Source of the DNA: Antarctobacter aquimaris | Lineage (GTDB): Bacteria > Pseudomonadota > Alphaproteobacteria > Rhodobacterales > Rhodobacteraceae | Length of the DNA: 63,873 nt | Assembly: GCF_900184945.1 (NCBI RefSeq) | Contig: NZ_FXYF01000022.1 | Span: 1 to 63,873 of the forward strand | Reading direction: 5' to 3' | Part shown: piece by piece, positions 54,355 through 62,154 of the stretch | Layout: each line of letters opens with the position of its first letter | Position numbering within the stretch: position 1 is the first letter of the stretch | Position numbers and translations under genes: made by a program | Notes under the pieces: model-generated | The model's input: only the letters and a program-made list of their open reading frames with translations | What the model was told of the DNA's origin: nothing | Database searches by the model: none

Positions 54355-55083
54355 CTACACGTCCGGGCCGGTGAAGTACCCCGGATGCTCCAGCCGCAAT
54401 GACTCGACCCGCTGGATCGTGCCGGTCAGGTGCCGCCGCATCGCCGCGGCGGCGGCCTCGGGGTCGCGGCTGCGGATGGCCCGCAGGATCTCCCGGTGCG
54501 CCGCGACGATGTCCTGCATCTTGCCCGCGCGCGGCAGTTCCAGCCGCTGGCACCGCGCCAGGTGCCCCTGCCGCCGGCCCACCATGGCGTGCAGGCGCCC
54601 CATGCCGACGCCTTCGAACAGGGTGCGGTGAAACGCCCGGTCCAGGTCCAGGAACATGTCCATCCGGCTGACATCCCCGACCAGCACCGCCTGCATGTCG
54701 ACAACCGCCTGCGCGCGGTCCAGCGCGTCGGCGTCCGGGGTCTGCGCCAGGCTGCGCACGACCTCGATCTCGACCGCCATGCGCAGGAACTGGTTCTCGC
54801 GCAGCTGCGCCTGGTCGATCCGGGTCACGACGGTGCCCGACTGCGGCCGGATGCGCACCAGCCCGTCCTGTTCCAGCTGTTGCAGCGCCTCGCGGATCGG
54901 CATCAGGCTGACACCGAACTCGGCCGCCAGGTCCTTGCGGCTCAGCGCGGTTCCGGGCGGCAGTTCGACGTTGACGATGCGCCGGCGCAGCGTCTCGTAG
55001 ACGGACTGCGGGATCGCCCGCCCCTCTGCCTCCGGTATGGCCACCGGCGCATCGCTGCGCGGTGGTCTGGCTTGGTCGATCAC
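54355..55083 (-). CDS. GntR-family (FadR/FCD) transcriptional regulator
   Basis: The 242-residue protein has a winged helix (about 27-90) with SVYETLRRRIVNVELPPGTA, SLMPIREALQQLEQDGLV and QSGTVVT, followed by an all-helical FCD ligand domain with DRAFHRTLF and AAHREILRAI metal/ligand His positions. Start GTG at 55083 has GGAG upstream. FCD regulators of this type control sugar-acid pathways. It is divergent from the TRAP/sugar-acid operon and a palindrome in the shared region is its likely operator. Confidence 0.93.
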   Translation of the reverse strand: MIDQARPPRSDAPVAIPEAEGRAIPQSVYETLRRRIVNVELPPGTALSRKDLAAEFGVSLMPIREALQQLEQDGLVRIRPQSGTVVTRIDQAQLRENQFLRMAVEIEVVRSLAQTPDADALDRAQAVVDMQAVLVGDVSRMDMFLDLDRAFHRTLFEGVGMGRLHAMVGRRQGHLARCQRLELPRAGKMQDIVAAHREILRAIRSRDPEAAAAAMRRHLTGTIQRVESLRLEHPGYFTGPDV

Positions 55084-55156
55084 GACGCTGTCTCCGTTTG
55101 GGAACGGTCCGGCCCTGGAACGGCAACCGGACGTTCGACGACAACTTAGGTTGATT

Positions 55157-55176
55157 GAACTAGTATACTAATATAT
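55157..55176. promoter_or_regulatory. Candidate GntR operator
   Basis: TAGTATACTA (55161-55170) is a perfect palindrome with AT-rich flanks in the 164-bp divergent region. FCD-type GntR proteins bind TnGTnnnACnA-like dyads of this size. It lies 78 bp before dctP and 74 bp before gntR starts. Confidence 0.6.
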
Positions 55177-55247
55177 TTGTCAAGGTCACGGCTGGTGGCG
55201 GCGCAGGTCTCCTCACGTCGGCAGGATACGGAATCGGGAGGATTTCC

Positions 55248-56279
55248 ATGAGACTCAAGACACTTGGCGCAGCGGTTGGCCTGGCCATCGCGGCGGGACT
55301 CACCGCCACCCCGGGCTTTGCCGAAACGCAGGTCCTGAAAATCCAGACCTCGGCGAACGCCAGCCACTTCTCGCTGGCCTACCTGAACGAGACCTGGGTG
55401 CCCAAGCTGAACGACATGCTGGAGGCCGACCTGACGCTCGAGCTGTTGCCGATCGAATCCGTGGTGCCGCGCCGCGAAACGCCCGAGGCCATCGGCCTGG
55501 GCATCCTGGACGGCGACCTGACCGCGGTCAGCTACTTTTCCGGCGTCGACGCGGCCTATGCGCTGATGGGCGACCTGATCGCCGGTTACGACACGCCGCA
55601 GCAGATCATGCAGTTCTGCATGCAGGGCGGCGGCAAGGAGATCCTGCAAAAGCTGCACGACACGCATTACTCGGGCGTGCACGTGGTGGGCTGCGGCGCC
55701 TACACCAAGGAGGCCTTTGTCTCGACCGTGCCGATCAACGGCGTGGCGGACCTCGCAGGGCTCAAGATCCGCTCGCCCGAAGGGCTGGCCGCCGACGTGT
55801 TCAAGCGGGCCGGCGCGGCCCCCGTCTCGATGGCCGGGTCGGAAACCTACGGCGCGCTGGAAAAGGGCGTGATCGACGCCGCCGATAACTCGGCCTATGC
55901 CAACAACGATGCCAACGGCATGCACAAGGTGGCGCGCTACCCGCTCTATCCCGGCATCCATTCGATGCCGATCCTCCAGTTCACGCTGAACCAGGACGTC
56001 TGGGACAGCCTGAGCGAGGCCGACCACAAGGCGCTGGAAAGCTGGTACGAGCAGGCCTACGCCGGCCTGACCGAAGCGACCGACGCCGAGGACCTGCGCC
56101 TGGTGGCCCGTGACAAGGCGGCGGGTGAGATCACCATCATCGACTGGCCGCAGGCCGAGCGCGACAAGTTCCGCGCCATCGCGCAGGAGGCCTGGGCGGA
56201 TTTCGCGGCACAGTCCGACCTGGCGCGCGAAGTCTACGACGCGCACATCGCCTTCATGAAGGCGCAGGGTCTGCTCTGA
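55248..56279 (+). CDS. TRAP transporter solute-binding protein (DctP family), sugar-acid type
   Basis: The 343-residue periplasmic protein has a signal peptide (about 25 residues, cleaved near GFA-ETQ). The DctP hinge region reads VADLAGLKIRSPEGLAADVF, with the ligand-contacting Arg, and GALEKGVIDAADNSAY follows. By context it imports an aldonate or uronate-derived acid. GGGAGGA precedes ATG. It leads the catabolic operon. Confidence 0.92.
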   Translation: MRLKTLGAAVGLAIAAGLTATPGFAETQVLKIQTSANASHFSLAYLNETWVPKLNDMLEADLTLELLPIESVVPRRETPEAIGLGILDGDLTAVSYFSGVDAAYALMGDLIAGYDTPQQIMQFCMQGGGKEILQKLHDTHYSGVHVVGCGAYTKEAFVSTVPINGVADLAGLKIRSPEGLAADVFKRAGAAPVSMAGSETYGALEKGVIDAADNSAYANNDANGMHKVARYPLYPGIHSMPILQFTLNQDVWDSLSEADHKALESWYEQAYAGLTEATDAEDLRLVARDKAAGEITIIDWPQAERDKFRAIAQEAWADFAAQSDLAREVYDAHIAFMKAQGLL

Positions 56280-56293
56280 CCTTACTCCCGCGC

Positions 56294-56317
56294 GGAGGTG
56301 CCGTTTCCGGCGCCTCC
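56294..56317 (+). promoter_or_regulatory. Intercistronic hairpin between dctP and dctQM
   Basis: GGAGGTGCCG pairs with CGGCGCCTCC (one T-G wobble) around TTTC, 15 bp after the dctP stop. No U-run follows. It parallels the hairpin at 15839-15865. Confidence 0.5.
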
Positions 56318-56398
56318 CAACCGGCCGCCCCAGGCGCGGTCTGACGGCACCCGCGCTGGACGGGATGCCCTGCAATGTTCCCGGAGGGGGTGGCGGCG

Positions 56399-58474
56399 AT
56401 GTCGCGCGAGTATGACGAGGCGCTGGACGCCACCGAAATCGAGATCGCCGCGCAGGACCCGCTGCACGACGCGCCGGATGTGCCCCGGTCGGCCTACACG
56501 CCGGTCGATCACGTCAGCCACATCGTCGGCATCGGCGTGGCGACCTTTTACATGGTCGCGGCGCTGGCCACGCTCTACGAAGTGTTCTCGCGCTACCTGC
56601 TGAACGCGCCGACCTTCTGGGCCTTCGAGACGGTGATGACGCTCTGCGCTGCCGCCTGGATGCTGTCCTCCGGCTACATCACCATGAAACAGCGCCATAT
56701 CGCGATCACCGTGATCCATTCGCTGTGCAGCCGGACGCAGCGCTGGTGGCTGGACCTGTTTGCCATCCTCGTTGGCATCGTCGCGCTTTTCATGCTGCTG
56801 AGCGATGCCTCGATCCGTGCCTATGACAGCATCCTGCGGGTGGAGAAATCCGGCTCGGCCTTCAACTCGCCGCTGCCGATGATGATGAAGACGCTGATGG
56901 TGACCGGCGCCTTCCTGTACCTCGCGCAGCTGACGGTGAACCTGCACCGCCACGTCAATAGCCGCTGGGCGCGCTTGGTGGTCAAGGCGCTGGCCGCCTA
57001 CCTGGCGGTCTACTTCCTCTCCGCCTTTGCCGCGCATGTGCTGGAGGTCCCGCTAGCCGAGGCCTTCTCGGGCTGGATCACCGACATCGGCAAGGCGCTG
57101 GACCCCTCCAAGGCGCTGCAACTGAAGAAGATGGACCTGGGCACCATCTCGATGCTGATGGTGGTGATGCTGATCGCGCTGATGATGACCGGAATGCCGC
57201 TGGGCATCGTGACGCTGATCGTCTCGGTGGTCATGGCGATCGGCTTTTTCGGGCCGCGCGGGCTGTTCCTGGTATCGTCCAACGCGGTCGGCCTGCTGGA
57301 GCATTACTCGCTGGTCGCTGTCCCCTTCTTCGTGCTCATGGCCTCGATCCTCGAACGCGCGGGCATCGCCGAGGACCTGTTCGACGCCATGTCGATCTTT
57401 GCCGGAAACCTGCGCGGCGGCGTCGCGGTGCAGACCACCGTCGTCGCCGTGATCCTGGCGGCGATGTCGGGCGTGATGGGCGGCGAGATCGTGATGCTGG
57501 GCCTGGTGGCGCTGCCGCAGATGCTGCGGCTGGGCTACGACCGCAAGATCACCATCGGCCTGATCTGCGCCGCCGGCGCCCTGGCCACGCTGATCCCGCC
57601 CTCGATCATCATGATCGTCTACGGCCTGTCGGCCGAGGTGGGCATCGGCGATTTGTTCATGGCCGGCGCCCTGCCCGGCATCATGCTGGCGGTCTTCTAC
57701 GCCGGCTACGTGCTGATCCGGGTCAACCTGAACCCCGCGCTAGCCCCCACAGCCGCCGAGGTGGCGCAGATGGGCGGAGCCGAGCAGAAGCTGTCGCGCG
57801 AACGGATGATTGCCGTGGTGCTGTGCATCCTGCTGATCGGCTCGGTCATGGGATCGATCTACGGCGGTGTCGCCAGCGTGACCGAGGCAGCCGCCGTCGG
57901 CTGCATCGGCTCGCTGGTGGTCGCGGCGATCCGCAACCGGTTCAAGTGGGTCGTGATCTCGGCCGCGCTGATGGGCTCCATGGCGACGGTCGGCACGATC
58001 ATCTGGCTGGTGCTGGGCGCGGTCAGCTTTGTCGGCATTTTCAACCTGGTCGGCGGCGGCGAATTCATGCGCTCGCTGTTCCTGGACCTGGGCCTCAGCG
58101 CCTTTGGCACCGTGCTGGTGATGATGCTGATCCTGATGGTGCTGGGCACCTTCATGGAATGGATCGCCATCGTGCTGATCACCGTGCCGGTGTTTGCCCC
58201 GGTGGTGATCACGCTGGCGCCGGAACTGGGCCTGACCCCGGACCAGGCCAAGATCTGGTTCGGCATCCTCTTCGTGATGAACATCCAGATCTATTTCCTG
58301 TCGCCGCCCTTTGGCCCGGCCTGTTTCTGGCTGAAATCGGTGGCGCCCAAGGACATCACCCTGCAAGAGATCTTCATCTCGGTGCTGCCCTTCATCGGGC
58401 TGCAGGTCATCGGTCTGATGCTGGTGATGTTCTTCCCGCAGATCGCCCTTTTCCTGCCTGAACTGCTGAATTGA
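56399..58474 (+). CDS. Fused TRAP permease DctQ-DctM
   Basis: The 691-residue protein joins a DctQ-like domain (about 1-200, four helices, with ALATLYEVFSRYLL and WMLSSGYITMKQRHI) to a DctM domain (about 240-691). A linker helix lies near 195-225. DctM motifs include AAMSGVMGGEIVMLGLVALP, ATLIPPSIIMIVYG and ASVTEAAAVGCIGSL, and the end LSPPFGPACFWLKSV. Fusions are known in TRAP systems. ATG at 56399 has GGAGGGGG upstream; ATG at 56375 is less likely. It follows dctP in the operon. Confidence 0.93.
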   Translation: MSREYDEALDATEIEIAAQDPLHDAPDVPRSAYTPVDHVSHIVGIGVATFYMVAALATLYEVFSRYLLNAPTFWAFETVMTLCAAAWMLSSGYITMKQRHIAITVIHSLCSRTQRWWLDLFAILVGIVALFMLLSDASIRAYDSILRVEKSGSAFNSPLPMMMKTLMVTGAFLYLAQLTVNLHRHVNSRWARLVVKALAAYLAVYFLSAFAAHVLEVPLAEAFSGWITDIGKALDPSKALQLKKMDLGTISMLMVVMLIALMMTGMPLGIVTLIVSVVMAIGFFGPRGLFLVSSNAVGLLEHYSLVAVPFFVLMASILERAGIAEDLFDAMSIFAGNLRGGVAVQTTVVAVILAAMSGVMGGEIVMLGLVALPQMLRLGYDRKITIGLICAAGALATLIPPSIIMIVYGLSAEVGIGDLFMAGALPGIMLAVFYAGYVLIRVNLNPALAPTAAEVAQMGGAEQKLSRERMIAVVLCILLIGSVMGSIYGGVASVTEAAAVGCIGSLVVAAIRNRFKWVVISAALMGSMATVGTIIWLVLGAVSFVGIFNLVGGGEFMRSLFLDLGLSAFGTVLVMMLILMVLGTFMEWIAIVLITVPVFAPVVITLAPELGLTPDQAKIWFGILFVMNIQIYFLSPPFGPACFWLKSVAPKDITLQEIFISVLPFIGLQVIGLMLVMFFPQIALFLPELLN

Positions 58475-58484
58475 GGAGAGCCCG

Positions 58485-58607
58485 ATGATCGGACGAGATT
58501 CACGCGAAGATATTGACGGTTACGGTATCTGGCCCTGGGTTTTCGGGGTACTTCTGGCGGCAATCATCCTTGGCCTGATGTTCGGCCTGGCCGCACCGAT
58601 TTCCTGA
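58485..58607 (+). CDS. Single-span membrane microprotein
   Basis: The 40-residue ORF begins MIGRDSREDIDGYGIWPWVF and continues with a strong helix of small and hydrophobic residues (GVLLAAIILGLMFGL) before a short tail. GGAGAG lies 4-9 bp before ATG. It is squeezed between the TRAP permease (10 bp gap) and the dehydratase (10 bp gap) with overlapping ribosome-site logic. It could be a TRAP accessory subunit or a membrane tether; no family is known to me. Confidence 0.7.
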   Translation: MIGRDSREDIDGYGIWPWVFGVLLAAIILGLMFGLAAPIS

Positions 58608-58617
58608 GGGACACGCC

Positions 58618-60348
58618 ATGACAAAGAAACCCGAAGACCTTCGTTCCGCCCGCTGGTTCGCCCCTGACGACCTGCGCAGCATGGGCCACCGCTCGCGCGC
58701 GATGCAGATGGGGCTGGACGGCGCCGACTGGGAAGGCAAGCCGGTCATCGCCGTGATCAACACCTGGTCGGACCTGTCCCCTTGTCACCACCACTTGCGC
58801 GACCGCGCCGAGTTCGTGAAGAAGGGCGTGTACCAGGCCGGCGGGATGCCGGTGGAAATGCCGGTGCACTCGTTCTCCGAACAGTTCCTGAAACCCACCT
58901 CGATGCTCTACCGCAACATGGGCGCGCTCGAGGTCGAGGAGACGCTGCGCAGCCATCCGATCGACGGCGCGGTGCTGCTGGGTGGCTGCGACAAGTCCAC
59001 GCCGGCGCTGATCATGGGCGCGGTGTCGATGGGCCTGCCCTTCATCTACCTGCCCGCCGGCGCGATGCTGCGCGGCAACTACGCCGGGCAAAAGCTGGGC
59101 TCGGGCACCGACGTCTGGAAATACTGGGACGAACGCCGCGCCGGAACCATCACCAAGGACCAGTGGGACGGCGTGCAGGGCGGCATCGCGCGCAGCTACG
59201 GCACCTGCATGACCATGGGCACGGCCAGCACGATGATGAGCATCGCCGATGGCTGGGGCCTGACGCTGCCGGGCGCCTCCTCGATCCCCGCGCCGGACGC
59301 GGGACACAAGCGGATGTCGGCCGCCTGCGGGCGCCGCATTGTCGAGATGGTCTGGGAGGACCTGACCCCCGACAAGATCATGACCCCCGCCTCGACCCGC
59401 AACGCCGTCACCGTCGCCATGGCGACGGGCTGTTCGACCAACGCGATCATCCACCTGATCGCCATGGCGCGCCGCGCGGGCGTGCCCTTGGGGCTGGATG
59501 ACCTCGACGCCATCGGCCACACCACGCCGGTGCTGGCCAACCTGCGCCCCTCCGGCAAGGAGTACCTGATGGAGGACTTCTTCTACGCCGGAGGCCTCTT
59601 GGCGTTGATGAAGGAACTGGGTGACAAGCTGGACCTCTCGGCCCTGACCGTGAACGGTCGCACGATGGGCGAGAACATCGAAGGCGCCGTCAACTACAAC
59701 GACGACGTGATCCGCCCGCTGTCGAACCCGGTCTACCACGAAGGCAGCCTGGCCGTCCTGCGCGGCAACCTCGCGCCCGACGGCGCGGTGATCAAGCCCG
59801 CCGCGATGGACCCGAAGTTCCAGGTCCATTCCGGCCCCGCCATCGTCGCCGACAGCTACGCGCAGCTCAAGGAGATCATCAACGACGAGGATTACCCGAT
59901 GACGCCCGACAGCGTGCTGGTGCTGCGCAACGCAGGCCCGCAGGGCGGGCCGGGGATGCCGGAATGGGGCATGATCCCGATGCCCAAGGCGCTCTTGAAG
60001 CAGGGCCACCGCGACATGCTGCGCCTGTCGGACGCGCGCATGTCGGGCACCTCCTACGGTGCCTGCATCCTGCACGTCGCGCCCGAGGCCTTCATTGGCG
60101 GGCCGCTGGCGCTGATCCGGTCCGGCGACATCATCGAGATCGACGTGCCGAACCGCAAGCTCAACGTGCAACTGACGGACACGGAGATGGAGGCGCGCCG
60201 CGCCGGCTGGACCCCACCGCCGCCGCGGTTCGAACGCGGCTGGGGTTGGATGTACTCCAAGCACGTCGAGCAGGCCGACAAGGGCTGCGACTTCGACTTC
60301 CTGCGCACCGAGTTCGGCGCGCCGGTGCCGGAACCGGAGATCAATTGA
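58618..60348 (+). CDS. IlvD/Edd family sugar-acid dehydratase
   Basis: The 576-residue iron-sulfur enzyme has the family motifs TWSDLSPCHHHLRDRAEFVK, LLGGCDKSTPALIMGA, GTCMTMGTASTMM and ATGCSTNAIIHL. It contains RLSDARMSGTSYGACILHV near the C-terminus. The family includes dihydroxy-acid, 6-phosphogluconate, and L-arabinonate/D-xylonate dehydratases. The 576-residue length and context point to an aldonate dehydratase, giving a 2-keto-3-deoxy acid. The product would feed the aldolase 49 bp downstream. Confidence 0.9.
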   Translation: MTKKPEDLRSARWFAPDDLRSMGHRSRAMQMGLDGADWEGKPVIAVINTWSDLSPCHHHLRDRAEFVKKGVYQAGGMPVEMPVHSFSEQFLKPTSMLYRNMGALEVEETLRSHPIDGAVLLGGCDKSTPALIMGAVSMGLPFIYLPAGAMLRGNYAGQKLGSGTDVWKYWDERRAGTITKDQWDGVQGGIARSYGTCMTMGTASTMMSIADGWGLTLPGASSIPAPDAGHKRMSAACGRRIVEMVWEDLTPDKIMTPASTRNAVTVAMATGCSTNAIIHLIAMARRAGVPLGLDDLDAIGHTTPVLANLRPSGKEYLMEDFFYAGGLLALMKELGDKLDLSALTVNGRTMGENIEGAVNYNDDVIRPLSNPVYHEGSLAVLRGNLAPDGAVIKPAAMDPKFQVHSGPAIVADSYAQLKEIINDEDYPMTPDSVLVLRNAGPQGGPGMPEWGMIPMPKALLKQGHRDMLRLSDARMSGTSYGACILHVAPEAFIGGPLALIRSGDIIEIDVPNRKLNVQLTDTEMEARRAGWTPPPPRFERGWGWMYSKHVEQADKGCDFDFLRTEFGAPVPEPEIN

Positions 60349-60397
60349 TGGCGCCCAGAGACCCCGCCCCGGGTCAAGCCCGGGATGGGTTGGCACG

Positions 60398-61300
60398 ATG
60401 ACGACCGACCTCGCCACCGCGCTGCGCGGCGTCTCCGGCATCCTCGTCACCCCCTTCGACGCGGCCGGGGAGATCGCGCCGGAGCGGCAGAAACCCATCG
60501 TCGACCGCGCCGTGACCGCCGGTGTGCAGGTGCTGACCGCCAACGGCAACACCGGCGAGTTCTACAGCCTGACGCTGGACGAGTCCTGCGCCATGGTCAC
60601 CGCCTCCGGCGCGCATATCGCCGGACGCGTGCCCATGGTGGCGGGCGTCGGGCGCGGCGTCCGCGACGCGCAGACCCTCGCCGAAGCTTCGCACAGGGCC
60701 GGTGCCAGCGCCCTGATGATCCACCAACCGCCCGACCCCTTCGTCGCGCCGCGCGGCCTCGTCGCCTATGTCGAGGCGGTGCGCGAGGCGGGCGGCGGGC
60801 TGCCGCTGGTGCTTTACCTGCGCAACGACGCCATCGGCACCGAGGCCATCGCCGCCCTCTGCCGCGTCGAGGGAGTCACAGGTGTCAAATGGGCCACCCC
60901 CAACCCGATGAAGCTGAAGGCGGCGATGCAGGCCGCGCCCGATCACATCACCTGGACCGGCGGTCTGGCCGAGGTCTGGGCGCCCGCCTTCTACGCCGTG
61001 GGTGCGCGCGGCTTCACCTCCGGCCTGATCAACCTCTGGCCGGCGCGGTCCGTGGCGATCAACGCCGCGCTGGAGGGCGGAGACTACGCAGCGGCGCGCG
61101 CCCTGATCGCCGGGATGCAAATCTTCGAGGACATCCGCGCCGAGGAACAGGGCGGCGCCAACGTGCCCGGCGTCAAGGCCGCGCTGGCCCTGATGGGCGA
61201 GGACTGCGGCGCGGCCCGCCCGCCCGCCGCCTGGCCCCTGTCGGATGACCAGCAGGCACGGCTGCGCGGCTTCATGGCCGCGAACGGCCTGCTGACATGA
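60398..61300 (+). CDS. DHDPS/NAL-family aldolase or dehydratase
   Basis: The 300-residue (beta/alpha)8 protein has LVTPFDAAGEI, NGNTGEFYSLT, the Tyr in LVLYLRND and the Schiff-base Lys in GVTGVKWATPNP (about residue 164). The family cleaves or dehydrates 2-keto-3-deoxy sugar acids via a lysine imine. As the next gene after an aldonate dehydratase, it likely acts on that product. The exact reaction (aldol cleavage or dehydration) cannot be told. Confidence 0.88.
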   Translation: MTTDLATALRGVSGILVTPFDAAGEIAPERQKPIVDRAVTAGVQVLTANGNTGEFYSLTLDESCAMVTASGAHIAGRVPMVAGVGRGVRDAQTLAEASHRAGASALMIHQPPDPFVAPRGLVAYVEAVREAGGGLPLVLYLRNDAIGTEAIAALCRVEGVTGVKWATPNPMKLKAAMQAAPDHITWTGGLAEVWAPAFYAVGARGFTSGLINLWPARSVAINAALEGGDYAAARALIAGMQIFEDIRAEEQGGANVPGVKAALALMGEDCGAARPPAAWPLSDDQQARLRGFMAANGLLT

Positions 61301-61327
61301 TGCGCCCGCCAAGCCACGGGCGGGGGC

Positions 61328-61393
61328 AAGCGGCTTCGAAGCCGCTTCAAACGCGTTTCGAAACGCGTTTCAAAGGCTTTTGCAAAAGCCTTT
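61328..61393. repeat. Three tandem perfect palindromes
   Basis: Palindromes of 20, 22 and 22 bp (61328-61347, 61349-61370, 61372-61393) have half-sites AAGCGGCTTC, AAACGCGTTTC and AAAGGCTTTTG. They are separated by single C bases. They share the layout AA-(G/C core)-TT but differ in sequence. They lie between the aldolase and RraA-family genes in the same operon. Similar pairs are at 33790-33834, and hairpins of the same style at 24418-24573. Confidence 0.9.
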
Positions 61394-61424
61394 TTCGCAC
61401 TGATCACACCCAAGGGACATGACC

Positions 61425-62150
61425 ATGACCGACTTCCCCCTCAAACCGGAAACCAAGGCCAAGCTGGAACAGGTGTCCGTCGCCACGCTCGCCACCGCCC
61501 TGTACAAGCGCGGGTTGCGCCAACAGGTGATCCAGGACGTGCGCCCCGTCGCGCCCAAGGGCCGCAACATGGTGGGCCCCGCCTTTACCCTGCGCTACAT
61601 GCCCGCGCGCGAGGACCGCAACACGCTGGCCGAATTCCGCAACCCGAAACACCCCCAGCGCCACGCCATCGAGACCTGCCCGCCAGGGCACATCCTGGTG
61701 ATGGACAGCCGCAAGGACGCCCGCGCCGCCAGCGCCGGTGACATCCTGATCACCCGGCTGATGATGCGCGGCGCGGCCGGCGTGGTGACCGACGGCGGCT
61801 TTCGCGACGCGATGAACATCGCTCAGCTCGAGATGCCGGCCTACCACAACCGCCCGTCCAGCCCGACGAACCTGACCACGAACGAGGCGATCGACATCAA
61901 CGTGCCGATCGGCTGCGGCGATGCCCCGATCTTTCCCGGTGACATCCTGGTGGGCGACGACGACAGCGTCATCGTCCTGCCGGCGCACCTCGCCGACGAA
62001 CTGGCCGACGAGGCCATCGAGATGACCGCCTATGAGGATTTCGCGCTGGAACAGGTCAAGAACGGCGCCGCCATCATCGGCCTCTACCCGGCAACCAGGG
62101 AGGAAAGCCTGGCCGCCTTCGCCGAGTGGCGCAAGAAGACCGGGCGCTGA
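61425..62150 (+). CDS. RraA-family protein (aldolase/dimethylmenaquinone-like)
   Basis: The 241-residue protein has the RraA fold: VSVATLATALYKRGL, GPAFTLRYMPAREDRN, GHILVMDSRKDARAASAGDILI, VTDGGFRDAM and IGCGDAPIFPGDILVGDDDS. Family members include HMG/CHA aldolases and RNase E regulator RraA. The metal/substrate-binding Arg-Asp in GGFRDA is kept, so aldolase or related sugar-acid chemistry is likelier. ATG at 61425 is preferred over 61419 because AAGGG then sits nine bases upstream. Confidence 0.85.
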   Translation: MTDFPLKPETKAKLEQVSVATLATALYKRGLRQQVIQDVRPVAPKGRNMVGPAFTLRYMPAREDRNTLAEFRNPKHPQRHAIETCPPGHILVMDSRKDARAASAGDILITRLMMRGAAGVVTDGGFRDAMNIAQLEMPAYHNRPSSPTNLTTNEAIDINVPIGCGDAPIFPGDILVGDDDSVIVLPAHLADELADEAIEMTAYEDFALEQVKNGAAIIGLYPATREESLAAFAEWRKKTGR

Positions 62151-62154
62151 ACCC

